Shown in pieces: positions 1 to 10,432 of a DNA stretch of 33,348 bases (position 1 is the first letter of the stretch; each line of letters begins with the position of its first letter). The translations under genes were made by a program, and so were the position numbers. The notes under the pieces are model-generated. The model worked only from the letters and a program-made list of their open reading frames with translations, made no database searches and had not been told where the DNA came from. The DNA comes from Scenedesmus sp. ARA3 (lineage: Eukaryota; Chlorophyta; Chlorophyceae; Sphaeropleales; Scenedesmaceae), in assembly GCA_004335835.1 (NCBI GenBank), contig RWJK01001138.1, positions 6,175-39,522 on the forward strand, read 5' to 3'.

Positions 1-54
<54 letters not shown>
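1..54 (+). repeat. (CTG)18 running into a 3' splice site
   Basis: Eighteen perfect CTG units are followed directly by CAG and exon 1 of the visible translocase. The tract forms the end of the upstream intron on the sense strand. Confidence 0.95.
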
Positions 55-55
<1 letters not shown>

Positions 56-57
56 AG

Positions 58-306
58 GCGGCGGCGCATTCGTCATCCCCTACCTCACCGTATACGCAGT
101 GCTGCCGGTGTCAGTGCTGTTCCTGTTTGCATTCAGCGCAGCCAGCCACCGCATGTCACGCGCAGCGTTATTTAACACCATCCTTGTGGTGTTCATGGCC
201 TTCTTCGGGGGTTTTGCGCTGGTGCTATACCCTAATGCGGACGTGCTGCACCCTCACGCGCTGGCGGACCAGATGCAGCAGGTGCGGGTTGAGAGTGAAA
301 TGGACT

Positions 307-353
<47 letters not shown>

Positions 354-575
354 ACGCAACAACAGCAGCAGATGCAGCAGCACATACAGCAGCACATGCA
401 GCAGCAGCAGCAGCAGCGAATGCAGCAGTACATGCAGCAGCAAATGCAGCAGCAGCAGCAGCGAATGCAGCAGCGAATGCAGCAGCAGTAAATGGCAGTG
501 ACTGGCAGTGACTGGTGCGGCCAGGGTCCATTCGGTGCAATGAACGCATGGGCAGCAGCCAGGCTGGACCAAGCA

Positions 576-613
<38 letters not shown>

Positions 614-1128
614 TCCAGTGTCTTGCAGCAGCAGCGGATCCAGTGCGGGTTGGCAGCGTAGCAGCAGCAGCAATCGCTGCAGGCACACAGGCAATGGTGG
701 TGCCAGCAGTGGCAGTGACTGGCAGGGGCACTGACAGGGGTGCACATGTGGGCTGTGTTTTGTATGCGGCATGCATGCTGCAGCGAGGTCCTGTGTGTTC
801 CTGCTGCTGTCCTTGCTTGCTTACAGCAGTGTACCGACGTGGGGGCGAGCGCAGCATTCTAAACGTATCTGCTGCCACTGTTGCTGCCTCTGCTGCTGCT
901 GCTGCTGCTGCTGCTGCCGCAGGCGCTGCCTCAGGGCCTTGCTGGGTTTGTGGGCATGCTGCGCAACTGGACTTTCACGCTCTTCTTCTGCATGGCAGAG
1001 CTGTGGTGAGTGGTAGATGTAACAGCAGGTGTAGTGCGGACGCAGCAGCAGCAGCTGTTGATCTTCACGCTCTTCTTCTGCATGGCAGAGCTGTGGTGAG
1101 CAGCAGTGTGGGGTCAGGGGAGATGTAG

Positions 1129-1165
<37 letters not shown>

Positions 1166-2223
1166 GGCAGTATGCAGCTGTAACAGTTGCGGAGCTGTGG
1201 TGAGGGACAGTTGGGGGTGGGGGTGTGAGGCGTGGCAGCAGCAGCAGCAGCAGCACCAGCATCACTGACTAGAATAAGCTCAATGCTGCTCTTCCGGGGC
1301 CTGGCCAATGGGATCATCCACCTGTCACTGACACATATTACAACACTTGTTACGTAACATGCAGGGGTGACGTGTGCATGGGGCTGCTCTTTTGGGGCCT
1401 GGCTAACGAGATCACCAACCTGTCACTGACACATGTTACAACACTTGTTATGTGTTGTGTGTCATGTAACGTGCAGGGGTGACGTGTGCATGGGGCTGCT
1501 GTTTTGGGGCCTGGCCAACGAGATCACCAACCTGTCAGATGCTGCCACGCTGTACCCGCTGTTCGGCCTGGGAGCGAATCTGGCTCAAGCGCTTGCAGGA
1601 CTGGTGCTCAAGGTGGGCTGGCGGTGGGCTGGGGGTTTAGCTCAGGTGCTTGGAAGGGTTTAGCGGCAGGCATGTCGACAGTGTAGTGTGAGTGCACGCT
1701 GTACCTGCTGTTTTGTTCCTGGGGTGGGCTGGCGGTGGGCTGAGGGTTTGGCTCAGGTGCTTGTAAGGGTTCAGCGGCAGGCATGTTGACGGTCCAGTGT
1801 GAGTGCCACGCTGTACCCACTATTTGGCCTTGGAAAAAACCTGGCGCAAGCGCTTGTGGGACTGGTGCTCAGGGTAAGGGTTTTGAAGGTTGTGCGACCA
1901 CCCAGCACTAGTGCAGTGATAGTTGTCACGCTGTTCCCACTGTTTGGGCTGGCTGCCAATTTGGCCAGAGCACTGGCAGAAGCACTGGCAGGACTGGTGC
2001 TCAAGGTGCACCGCCAGGGCTTGGGAAGGCTCCAAAGTATCATTATATTATAAAATTTTATCATTACAATCGCTGCTTGTATGATGCTGCTGTCATTCGA
2101 GTGTCTATGAGCTGTTGTCCTGGCAGCAGCTTCAACAGTAAGCCGCTGCCTGCAGCGGCATGAAGCCACATGCCGTGTGTTTTGGGATCGCTTCAGTGAC
2201 AGCTGCCGCTGCTGATACCCTGC

Positions 2224-2267
<44 letters not shown>

Positions 2268-2370
2268 GCTGCTGCCGCCAGGCCACCACGTGCCGGCCCT
2301 CCAGTGAATTTGGGCTGGCGCTGCAGCTGTCCATGGCAGCAGTCATCGTCATCGCAGGTGCGTGTTGCTG

Positions 2371-2406
<36 letters not shown>

Positions 2407-3880
2407 GTGATTGTGCTGCTGCTGCTACTGTGTCTGGGCTGGCACTGCAGCTGTCCATGGCAGCAGTCATCGTGATCGCAGGTGCGTGTTGCTGCTGCTG
2501 CTGCTGCTGCCGATGCTGCTTGTGATTGTGCTGCTGCTGCTGCTGCTACTGTGTTTGGGCTGGCGCTGCAGCTGTCCATGGCAGCAGTCATCGTCATAGC
2601 AGGTGCGTGTTGCTGCTGCTGCTGCTGCTGCTGTTGCTGTTGCTGCTTGTGATTGTGCTGCTGCTGCTGCTGTGACTGTGTTTGGGTTGGCACTGCAGCT
2701 GTCCATGGCAGCAGTCATCGTGATCACAGGTGCGATTGCTGCTGCTGCTGCTGCTGCCATGGAGGAGCTGCTGCTGATGATGTCCAAACCCGGTCCAGGG
2801 TGCCCTGGCTGCATGCGGCCGGTTTCTTGTGATACGTGATCTTGTCCCCTTGCTCTTGTTTCAGCCACCAGCATGTGTCGGCGTAACAATTATGTTCTGT
2901 TATGTTGTCCTGCAGGCATCGTCATTGCGCTGCAGCAGCACATCACAAGCTTGGTCACGCGTGGTCAAACGTTTTCTGCTGCTGCTGGCCTGCAGGCATT
3001 GCCATCGCGCTGCAGCAGCAGTACACTTCAGTCTCACGAGAATCGCTTGTTTGTTGTTTGTTTGCTTGCAGGCATCGCCATCGCGCTGCAGCAGCACATC
3101 ACAAATTTGGTCAAACTTGGTCAAACATTTCCTGCTGCTGCTGTCTTCAGGCATCGCCATCGCGCTGCAGCAGCACATCACAAATTTGGTCAAACTTGGT
3201 CAAACATTTCCTGCTGCTGCTGTCTTCAGGCATCGCCATCGCGCTGCAGCAGCACATCACAAACTTGGTCAAGCATGGTCAAACGTTTTCCACTGCTGCT
3301 GTCCTGCAGGCATCGCCATCGCGCTGCAGCAGCACATCACCAACGAGGCAGAGGCCAAGCGGCGGCATTCTTGTTGAACCGTGGTCAAACTTGGTCAAAC
3401 ATTTCTTGCTGCTTTTGTCCTGTAGGCATTGCCATCGCGCTGCAGCAGCACATCACCAACGAGGCAGAGGCCAAGCGGCGGCACCACCGCCACCGCCACA
3501 ACAGCAGCCACCCGATGGCTATGGCAGCAGACGGCAGCAGCGCCAGCAGCAGCAGTCAGATAGATGCAGGCGCGGCAGCAGCAGCAATGGCGGCAGCAGA
3601 CGCGCAGTTTGACGCAGCGGAAGCGGCAGCGAGGAAGGCGAAGCGGGAGAAGCAGCAGCCGAGTGCTTGGGAGTCCATCAAGGTGAGGCTGGTCACCAGA
3701 ATACACTAAATTTAGTAAAATATAGAAATTAAATGCTTATTCAAAAAGGTGTGGCTGGTGGGCTTGCAGTGCATGACAGATGTGGCAGCTACTGAGCCTC
3801 CCTGCGTTGCGTCTGCTTCAACGCATGTAGTGCCAACACAGCTGCATGTTGGATGCCCAGCCGCGTCCTCTGCTTTGCAC

Positions 3881-3911
<31 letters not shown>

Positions 3912-4037
3912 AGCTGCATCTGTTGGCATAGGTGCTGGGCTGCATCTGTTGGCATAGTGCTGGGCTGCAGCCTGGAGATCCGCTGCCTGGCTGTCATGAG
4001 CAAAGCTAGTGTAGACCCTCTTTCTTCAGCCTGTGAA

Positions 4038-4073
<36 letters not shown>

Positions 4074-4260
4074 GCACGTGCTGGGCCGTAGTCTTGAAGT
4101 TTGCTGCCTGGCCGTGATGAGCCTTGTGCCCCCATCCGCAACCAAACACATTGCTGCTGCTGCTGCTGCCGCAGGTGCTGGGCCGTAGTCTGGAGATCCG
4201 CTGCCTGGCTGTCATGAGCAAAGCTAATGTAGCCGACCCTCTATCTTCAGCCTGTGAAGC

Positions 4261-4328
<68 letters not shown>

Positions 4329-7069
4329 CAGGTGCTGGGCCGTAGTCTTGAGATTCGCTGCCTGGCCGTGATGAGCCTTGCGCAGGGCCTGTGCAACAGC
4401 CTCATGGAGTTAGACCTCACTGCTGCTGCTGCTGCCGCTGCCACCACTGGTACAGGCACTTGGTTGCAATCTGCAGATCGCTTGTGCTCCTGTGGTGGTA
4501 CATCTGTCTGCTTCTCTCACAGATCCTGCTGCTGCTGCTGCTGCTGCTGCCGCAGGTGCTGGGCCGTAGTATTGAGATCCGCCTCCTGGCTGTCATGAGC
4601 AGAACCTTCTGCTTCCCTGCCTGACTTTCATCAGTTGCAACCAAATGCATTTCTGCTGCTGCTGCTGCTGCTGCTGCTGCAGGTGCTGGGGCGCAGTCTT
4701 GAGATCCGCTGCCTGGCCGTGATGAGCCTGGCGCAGGGCCTGTGCAACAGCCTCATGGAGTTTGCCTGGAAGTGCCACATGCGCCTGCTGTACCCAAACC
4801 CCTCCGACTTCACCGCGTTCCTAGGTAGGTTCGTCTTGCTGAAGCAGCTGCACACACTGTAGGCATTACAACTCTGTTCAGTTCCACCCCATGCCATGTG
4901 TCACCCCTTTTCCTGCAAACATGCATACTTGGTATCACCCCCTTTTTTGCCAACATGCATACTGTGTGTCACCCCTGTATTGCAAAGATGCATGCTGTGT
5001 GTCACCCCTTTTACTGCAAACACGTGTGCTGTGTGTCGTCTGTTGCTCGTTTGCGCCGTAGGTGACGTGGCCACCTGGTCGGGCGTGGTCACCGGCGGCC
5101 TCATGCTGCTGTGTGGAGTCTGTCACTGCCAATGTTTCATACTTATGTTCCAACGTGCTGTCATCCGTTGCTTTTGCAATGCAGGTGATGTGGCCACCTG
5201 GTCAGGCGTGCTCATTGGCGGCCTCAAGCTGCTGTCTCCATTGCTGCCAGCGCCTGTGATGCGTCTGGACAATTTTTGACTATCTTTCAGATGTGTGTCT
5301 TTGCAATGCAGGTGATGTGGCCACCTGGTCAGGCGTGGTCACCGGCGGCCTCATGCTGCTGTCCCCGCTGCTATTCGAGCGCTGGGGCTGGCGCGACGTG
5401 GCCTATACCACTGTTACAATATTGGAATCTCAAAACCTTCAACTCGCGCCCCCTTTTATGTGCTGCTGATGCTGTACGTGCGCTGCAGGCAGCTCAACTC
5501 TATGCGATGCTTTCATAATCGTCCGCTATCGCCCGTTATTTGTTGCTGTGCTGCAGGTGACGTGGCCCACCTGGTCGTGACCGGCGGCCTCATGCTGCTG
5601 TCGCCATTGTTATTCGAGCGCTGGGGCTGGCGCGGCGTGGCCAACACCACCCTTGGAACTATAAAAACCTGCAATCTGCACTCCTTCTCAATGCTGCTGA
5701 TGCTTCTGTACGCCTTTGTAGGCAGCTGAACCCTCTTTCATTATGATTGTTTCTAATGTGCTGCAGGTGATGTGGCCACCTGGTCAGGCGTGGTCACCGG
5801 CGGCCTCATGCTGCTGTCGCCGCTGCTGTTTGAGCGCTTGGGCTGGCGCGGCGTGGCCAAAACAACGCTTGAAACTTTGAAAACCTGCAACCTGCACCCC
5901 TGCTGCTGATGCTTCTGTATGCATTTGTAGGCAGCTGAACCCTCTTTGTGATTGTTTTAATGTGCTGCAGGTGATGTTGCGACCTGGTCGGGCGTGGTCA
6001 CTGGCGGCCTCATGCTGCTGTCTGCAATGATATTGATCGCGCTGGGGCTGGCGCGGCGTGGCTAACACAACGCCTGGAACTATAAAACCTGCAATCTGCA
6101 CTCCTTCTCAGTGCTGCTGATGCTGCTGTACGCCTTTGTAGGCAGCTGATCCCTCTTTGTCATTGTTTTTATGTGCTGCAGGTGATGTGGCCACCTGGTC
6201 GGGCGTGGTCACTGGCGGCCTCATGCTGCTGTCTCCATTGCTGTTCGAGCGCTGGGGCTGGCGCGGCGTGGCCAACACCACGCCCAACATGCTGCTGTGG
6301 GGCGGCAGCGCCTTCTTTGCTGCCTGCATCACCTACCAGCACCTGTTTGGGGCTGCTGTGGCGGCTGGGGGCGCTGCTGCTGCTGGGCCCGTCAGCCTGG
6401 TGCTGCTGCAGGTGCGTTATTGGATGTGTTTGTCTAAAATGTTGTATGTTTGCAAGTACTTTGGGCAGTATGAGCATGTTGTAAAGGAGGCAGCGGTTGG
6501 GACTGATGGCAGTTCATTATATGGGCACCTGGGCTGCTGCTGTGGGGCGGCAGCGCCTTCTTTGCTGCTTGTATCGCCTACTGGCAGCTTTTAGGGGGCG
6601 GCGGTGGCAGCTGGGGGCGCCGCTGCTGCTGGGCCCGTCAGCCTTGTGCTGCTGCAGGTGCGTTGTTGTCATGTAAAAGTAAATATTACACAGCACAGGA
6701 TAGGCGGTGCTGGTTGCTTGATGTGGCCTGACAGCTCACGATGGCAGGTGTGTGGGTGCCTTGCTGCATACGACGGTGCTGCTGCAGGTGTGTTGCTTGT
6801 TGTTGTTGTGTGGACAGCACAGATGCATTTAACGGGGCTCCCATCGGATTGCATGCTGTGCCGCGGCAGCAGATTCTGTGCTGCCGCAGCTGTTGACCGC
6901 ACGGGTGCAGGTGCCTGGCCTACGCGACAGCGTTTCAGCCACCCAACAACCACTCAGTAGTGTGCTGCTGCTGGTGCCAACGCCATGGTTGCAGCTGGCG
7001 CCGCAGGTGTTAATTATGTCTGGCGCGCTGCTGTACGTGTGCCAAGTTCAGCCTGCACAACACCTGACC

Positions 7070-7114
<45 letters not shown>

Positions 7115-9057
7115 CTGCAGGTGCTGGTGATGTCTGGTGCGCTGCTGTACGTGTTCGGCAAGGGTGCCAAGTTCAGTCTGTTCAAGCCTGCTGAGGAGAT
7201 GGTATACATTACGCTGGACGAGGATGGACGCACGCGGGGCAAGGCCGCGATCGACGTCGTGGGCTCGCAGGTACATACGACTTTTGGCTCGGCTTTCAAC
7301 ATTGACAGCATAATAACAACAGTGCAATCAATATATATAATATTGATGAATTATGTACGCTTGTTAAACTTGTCAGCGAGTGGCAGGATGCTGCAGGGCA
7401 GCTGTTGGTGTGGTTTGCGGTCATGTTCTGCGTGCCTGGCTCTGAAGCTCCTGCAGCCGTAGCTTGCATGCCATCTGTTGTTGTGAAAAAAATTGAAGCA
7501 TATGTTTCCTTGTTGTGTCTTCCCCTCAACATGTGTGCTGCTGCCTCTGCTGCTTCCTGCAACGTTTTACACTGTGGCTGTTGTCTGCAGACTGGCAAGT
7601 CGGGCGGGAGCTTGCTGCAGCAGGCACTGCTGCTGGCCAGTGCGGGCAGCATCACTGGCATCATGCCGGTCATGTTTGGAGTGTTCTTCCTGATGCTGAG
7701 GGGCTGGCGGTCCGCAGTGCACGAGCTGTCGCAGGTGAGGCTTTGAATCATGTTACTATGTTACTTTTTGGTGTGGTGTAACACTGCACCGCATCATGCA
7801 GCATCACTGGCATCATGACGATCATGTTTGGAGTGTTCTTCCTGATGCTGAGGGGCTGGCGGTCTGCAGTGCACGAGCTGTCGCAGGTGAGGCTTTGAAT
7901 CGTGTTACTCTGTTACTTTTTTTTTGGTGTGGTGTAACACTGCACCGCATCACCGGCATCATGCCGGTCATGTTTGGAGTGTTCTTCCTGATGCTGAGGG
8001 GCTGGCGGTCTGCAGTGCACGAGCTGTCGCAGGTGAGGCTTTGAATCGTGTTACTATGTTAATTATTGGTGGTGTAACACTGCACTGTGCAGCATCAGTG
8101 TCATCATGCCGGTCAGGTTTAGGGTGTTCTTCTGATGCTCAGCGGCTGCGGCCCGCAGTGCACGAGCTGTCGCAGGCGTCACCTCAGAGGCTTTGAATCG
8201 TTTTACTATGTTACTTTGGGTGTTTTGGTAAAGTCACAGCCTTGAGTTGTGGCTGCGCTGATGCTGACGTGACGTTGTGAACAGCAGCGCTCGAGCTGTC
8301 ACATGCGTTGTTTTATGAAAAAAAAAACTAGCTGCTGCTGGCTATTTTAAAAGCAGGTTACATGTCGATTGGAGGAGTGTTACACGTGAGGGAAGACTAA
8401 ACTTGAAATAAAGTTCTTGCTGAAAGTGCCCAGAAACCTAGTTTTTCGCTATAATTGCCGATGGACAGCTCAGTCGCTGCAGCTTCAGCAACAAGGCGCA
8501 TCATCCCATTCCATTCGTAGCTCATCGTCATGCGCTGCTTCTGTTGTGTTGCTGCAAACACACGCCTCCCAACCGACTTGCAGGTGCGGCACTACAGCTA
8601 CGACAGCCCAAGCAGCAGCATGGAAGAAGAGGAAGAGGATGCAGCAGCAGCAGCAGCAGCAGCCGGCAGCGGCACCCTGCCTGGGCGGTTGAGCCCTGAA
8701 GGGCAGCAGCTGCTGCAGCAGAAGCTGCACAACTTAGGCAGTGCTGCTGCTGCAGCAGGCGCGGATGTAGATGCTGAGGATGCACTGTCGCTTGGCACAA
8801 AGTCGTACCAAGCAGCAGTAGCGCGCACCAACAAGAGGCGCAGCAGCAGCAGCAGCGATGAGGGCAGCAGCGGTAGTGTGGGATTGAATGGCAGCAGCGG
8901 CAATGGTGCGGCGATGGCAGCGGCAGAAGATGCAGAAGCAAGCAACGCTGCAGGAGCTGCTGCTGCTGCTGTCACGCCAGCGCCAGCAGCGGTGCGCAAA
9001 GGCAGGGGCGGTGCAGTGGCTGTTAGCAGTGACGCTGCTGCTGCCTTTGGGGCAGCT

Positions 9058-9090
<33 letters not shown>

Positions 9091-9159
9091 GCCAGCACAC
9101 CAGGTAGTGAAGCCAGCAGCAGCAGCAGCAGCAGCAGCAGTGGGTCAGGCAGCAGCTGA
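58..9159 (+). CDS. Plastid ATP/ADP translocase (NTT/TLC family), 5'-partial, 10 exons
   Basis: Exchanges ATP for ADP across the plastid inner envelope (family knowledge). Exons that join in frame: 58-281, 923-1005, 1477-1612, 2282-2357, 3426-3682, 4683-4824, 6182-6411, 7121-7270, 7591-7734, 8584-9159 (TGA 9157-9159); every junction is GT-AG and the phases agree. Family motifs in order: RNWTFTLFFCMAELWGD (exons 2-3), FWGLANEIT and LYPLFGLGANLAQALAG (exon 3), SLMEFAWKCHM (exon 6), FERWGWRGVANTTP (exon 7), KFSLFKPAEEMVYITLDEDG and RGKAAIDVV (exon 8), TGKSGGSLLQQ (exon 9). The Glu of MAELW, the Glu of SLMEFAWK and the Lys of RGKAAIDVV match positions conserved in plant NTTs. The 671 visible residues lack the transit peptide and first membrane helices. 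Exon 10 adds a roughly 190-residue acidic, Ala/Gln/Ser-rich tail not found in plant NTTs. Some junctions have several candidate copies; the copy chosen is the one carrying the full exon. Confidence 0.95.
309..350 (+). repeat. (CAG)14 just after a 5' splice site
   Basis: Fourteen CAG units begin 27 bases after the donor of translocase exon 1 (GT at 282-283). More interrupted CAG runs follow to about 490. The other end of the same intron carries a CTG tract (about 888-918). Confidence 0.9.
1063..1206 (+). repeat. Donor-side copies of translocase exon 2
   Basis: The end of exon 2 (CTTCTTCTGCATGGCAGAG then CTGTG|GTGAG) recurs at 1069-1099 with its donor, and a shorter piece (GCGGAGCTGTG|GTGAGG) recurs near 1189-1206. 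Both lie in the following intron, separated by CAG tracts. Confidence 0.85.
1280..1476 (+). repeat. Acceptor-side copies of translocase exon 3
   Basis: Two upstream copies of the first part of exon 3 precede the full exon at 1477. The copy at 1365-1425 has its own CAG acceptor and encodes GDVCMGLLFWGLANEITNLS. An older one at about 1283-1325 keeps only LFRGLANGIIHLS. The spacers share a motif of the type CTGACACATRTTACAACAC. Unit length is about 112 bp. Confidence 0.9.
1675..2010 (+). repeat. Donor-side copies of translocase exon 3
   Basis: The end of exon 3 (LYPLFGLGANLAQALAGLVLK) recurs at about 1806-1874 as LYPLFGLGKNLAQALVGLVL followed by GTAAGG, and at about 1927-2007 as LFPLFGLAANLARALAEALA followed by GLVLK and GTGCAC. 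A badly decayed copy lies near 1690-1720. The third copy has a small internal duplication (ARALAEALAG). Confidence 0.9.
2358..2735 (+). repeat. Three donor-side copies of translocase exon 4 with CTG spacers
   Basis: After the full exon 4 (donor GT at 2358) the segment TTGGGCTGGCGCTGCAGCTG through GCAGTCATCGTCATCGCAG|GTGCG recurs, starting near 2435, 2556 and 2683. Spacing is 121-127 bp. Each copy encodes LALQLSMAAVIVIAG or a close variant and keeps a GT donor. The spacers are mostly CTG repeats. Confidence 0.92.
2916..3425 (+). repeat. Six acceptor-side copies of translocase exon 5
   Basis: Copies of AG|GCATCGCCATCGCGCTGCAG plus the next 12-30 bases begin at 2916, 2996, 3072, 3151, 3230 and 3309, ahead of the full exon at 3426. 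Spacing is 76-80 bp, and 117 bp before the last. All have an AG acceptor and most encode IAIALQQHIT. The last intronic copy extends through NEAEAKRR. The spacers carry a GGTCAAAC motif repeated within each unit. Confidence 0.95.
3961..4682 (+). repeat. Five acceptor-side copies of translocase exon 6
   Basis: The start of exon 6 (VLGRSLEIRCLAVMS) recurs at about 3957, 4079, 4175, 4332 and 4557, before the full exon at 4683. Copies 3-5 have a CTG tract leading to GCAG or ACAG. The copy at 4332 extends further (LAQGLCNSLMEL). Copies 1 and 3 share a diverged tail (ATGAGCAAAGCTARTGTAG), so they descend from one another. Confidence 0.92.
5062..6181 (+). repeat. Six acceptor-side copies of translocase exon 7
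   Basis: Copies begin at 5062, 5185, 5312, 5567, 5767 and 5971, ahead of the full exon at 6182. The later units are 200-255 bp and share a spacer that ends in TGCTGCAG or TGCAATGCAG. Most encode GDVATWSGVVTGGLMLLSP and continue to FERWGWRGVANTT. The 5567 copy has an altered stretch (VAHLVVTGG) and the 5971 copy is frameshifted after LMLLS, so copies are decaying individually. Confidence 0.95.
6533..6660 (+). repeat. Donor-side copy of translocase exon 7
   Basis: The second half of exon 7 (CTGCTGTGGGGCGGCAGCGC through GCCCGTCAGCCTGGTGCTGC, then CTGCAG|GTGCGTT) is repeated here with a donor. The copy reads SAFFAACIAYWQLL before a TAG, so it is not a functional exon in that frame. Confidence 0.88.
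7006..7056 (+). repeat. Acceptor-side copy of translocase exon 8
   Basis: A partial copy begins after CCGCAG and reads VLIMSGALLYV, then diverges with a short deletion relative to exon 8 (7121). The spacer up to exon 8 is a CTG tract (about 7070-7110). Confidence 0.85.
7735..8200 (+). repeat. Three donor-side copies of translocase exon 9
   Basis: The end of exon 9 (ITGIMPVMFGVFFLMLRGW to SAVHELSQ) recurs with copy ends at 7886, 8032 and 8175, spaced 152, 146 and 143 bp. The first two keep GTGAGG. The last has GCGTCA in place of GT and carries a frameshift near FFLML. The conserved intron start GTGAGGCTTTGAATC is included in the unit. Confidence 0.93.
8584..9159 (+). CDS. Last exon of the ATP/ADP translocase: low-complexity C-terminal tail
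   Basis: This exon follows the acceptor at 8582-8583 and is open for 191 codons to the TGA at 9157-9159. It starts with RHYSYDSP, then an acidic run (EEEEED), poly-Ala, a Ser-rich KRRSSSSSDE stretch, ten Gln encoded by pure CAG (9058-9087) and a final poly-Ser run. It has no membrane segment. It extends the transporter well past the usual NTT C-terminus and is probably cytosolic or intermembrane-facing and disordered (inference). The CAG/AGC runs suggest growth by triplet expansion inside the coding region. Confidence 0.8.
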
Positions 9160-9907
9160 TTACCTCCGCCAGCAGCAGCATCAGCACATGTTGTGCGCAT
9201 GTTGTGCGCTACAATGCATGGTATGCCTTGCAACAGCACATGCAGAGTAGTGGAGGCTTGTGGTTCTAGCGCAACCAGTACGGGCAGTCGTTCCGTACAT
9301 CAGGTGCTGCGGTCGAACATACCCAGTTCAGACGGATTTTAAGCTTCAGGTGGACGCTTTGGTTGTTCGTGATGGTGCGAGCAATGACGTACGTGTTTCC
9401 GTGTTGTATCGGCGGCGCACAGCATTCGGTTCGTGATGGGTGCACCACAACTTATACCAATTCCTGGCGTCGCGGTGTTGCGTGCACCCTATTGATTGGT
9501 TGAACGATGGCACAGTTGCAGCTCGTATGCAACTGATGTACAGACACATGTGCATCACATTTGGTTGTAGTGTGTCAGATAATCTGTGTGCCGCAGTGTG
9601 CCAGGGGTTCTCAGAGCTCTGGTGCGTGTTGCTGCTTGGACTCATCTAAAGCCAGTGCTGTTGACCGGCCTAACTTTGGCAGTGTCACGTCTCGGCTGCT
9701 GCTGTGTGCGATGTCCAGGCAGTGAACAGGTGCTCGAACAGCAGCATTGGACATAGTGGGGTGGGGTTTCAGTCATGGGTCTGCAGCATCAAACAGCAAT
9801 TGTGTGCACGCAGCATATGTCGCGGCACCCCGGCTTGTTGGTTGGGCGAGCTGCTGTATAGCGATATCACTATGATGTTGTCATGTTGTTGTCGCTGCCG
9901 CCGCTGC

Positions 9908-9942
<35 letters not shown>

Positions 9943-10412
9943 TTGCGCGTGGTGATTTGCTCCAGATGCAGCAGCCTGTTGTTTCCACGCGGCACAGTGT
10001 CACTGCTTGCATTGTGCGCAGCACTGTCAGCGCTGCTGAGTGTTGATCAGCAGCTTCAATGCCCCCGGGGGGCGGCGGGGCTGGCTGCAGGTGCAGCGGC
10101 TGCCAGAGCTCTGATGCCTGTGATTTGCGAGCTGATGTGCAGGGCCGTTTCAACGGCTCTGTATGTGAGTGAGCATTACGTTGCATTCGGCCATTGCAAC
10201 TTGCATTTTGATAATGTAGTATCGTTGCTGCAACCCTGAATACTACATATGTGATCACCTTCTCTACCAAGTCACCAAGTTGCCAAAGTATTACTTCAGT
10301 CCTTCTGCACCTTCAGGTGTCAGCAGTGCGGCCAGATGCCACACAGCCCTGGCCACACAAACCATTGTGCCTTGACTAACAACACTTTCTGCGGGTGCAC
10401 AGAACCTGCTCA

Positions 10413-10432
10413 ACCTTTGATATATCAAAGGT
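10413..10432. repeat. Perfect 20-bp palindrome
   Basis: ACCTTTGATATATCAAAGGT equals its own reverse complement. It lies in non-coding sequence. Confidence 0.9.

Noticed and set aside
225..878. Long open frames rich in Cys, Leu, Ser or Ala on both strands
   Set aside because: They are translations of CAG/CTG tracts, which are open in all frames, and overlap the transporter intron.
2916..3425. CRISPR-like array (regular repeats with spacers)
   Set aside because: The repeats are exon 5 edges with splice sites, and the spacers are themselves repeated, in a eukaryotic gene.
5062..6181. Repeated protein domain with many exons in the transporter
   Set aside because: The transporter family has this segment once; several copies are frameshifted and only the last continues to the true exon end.
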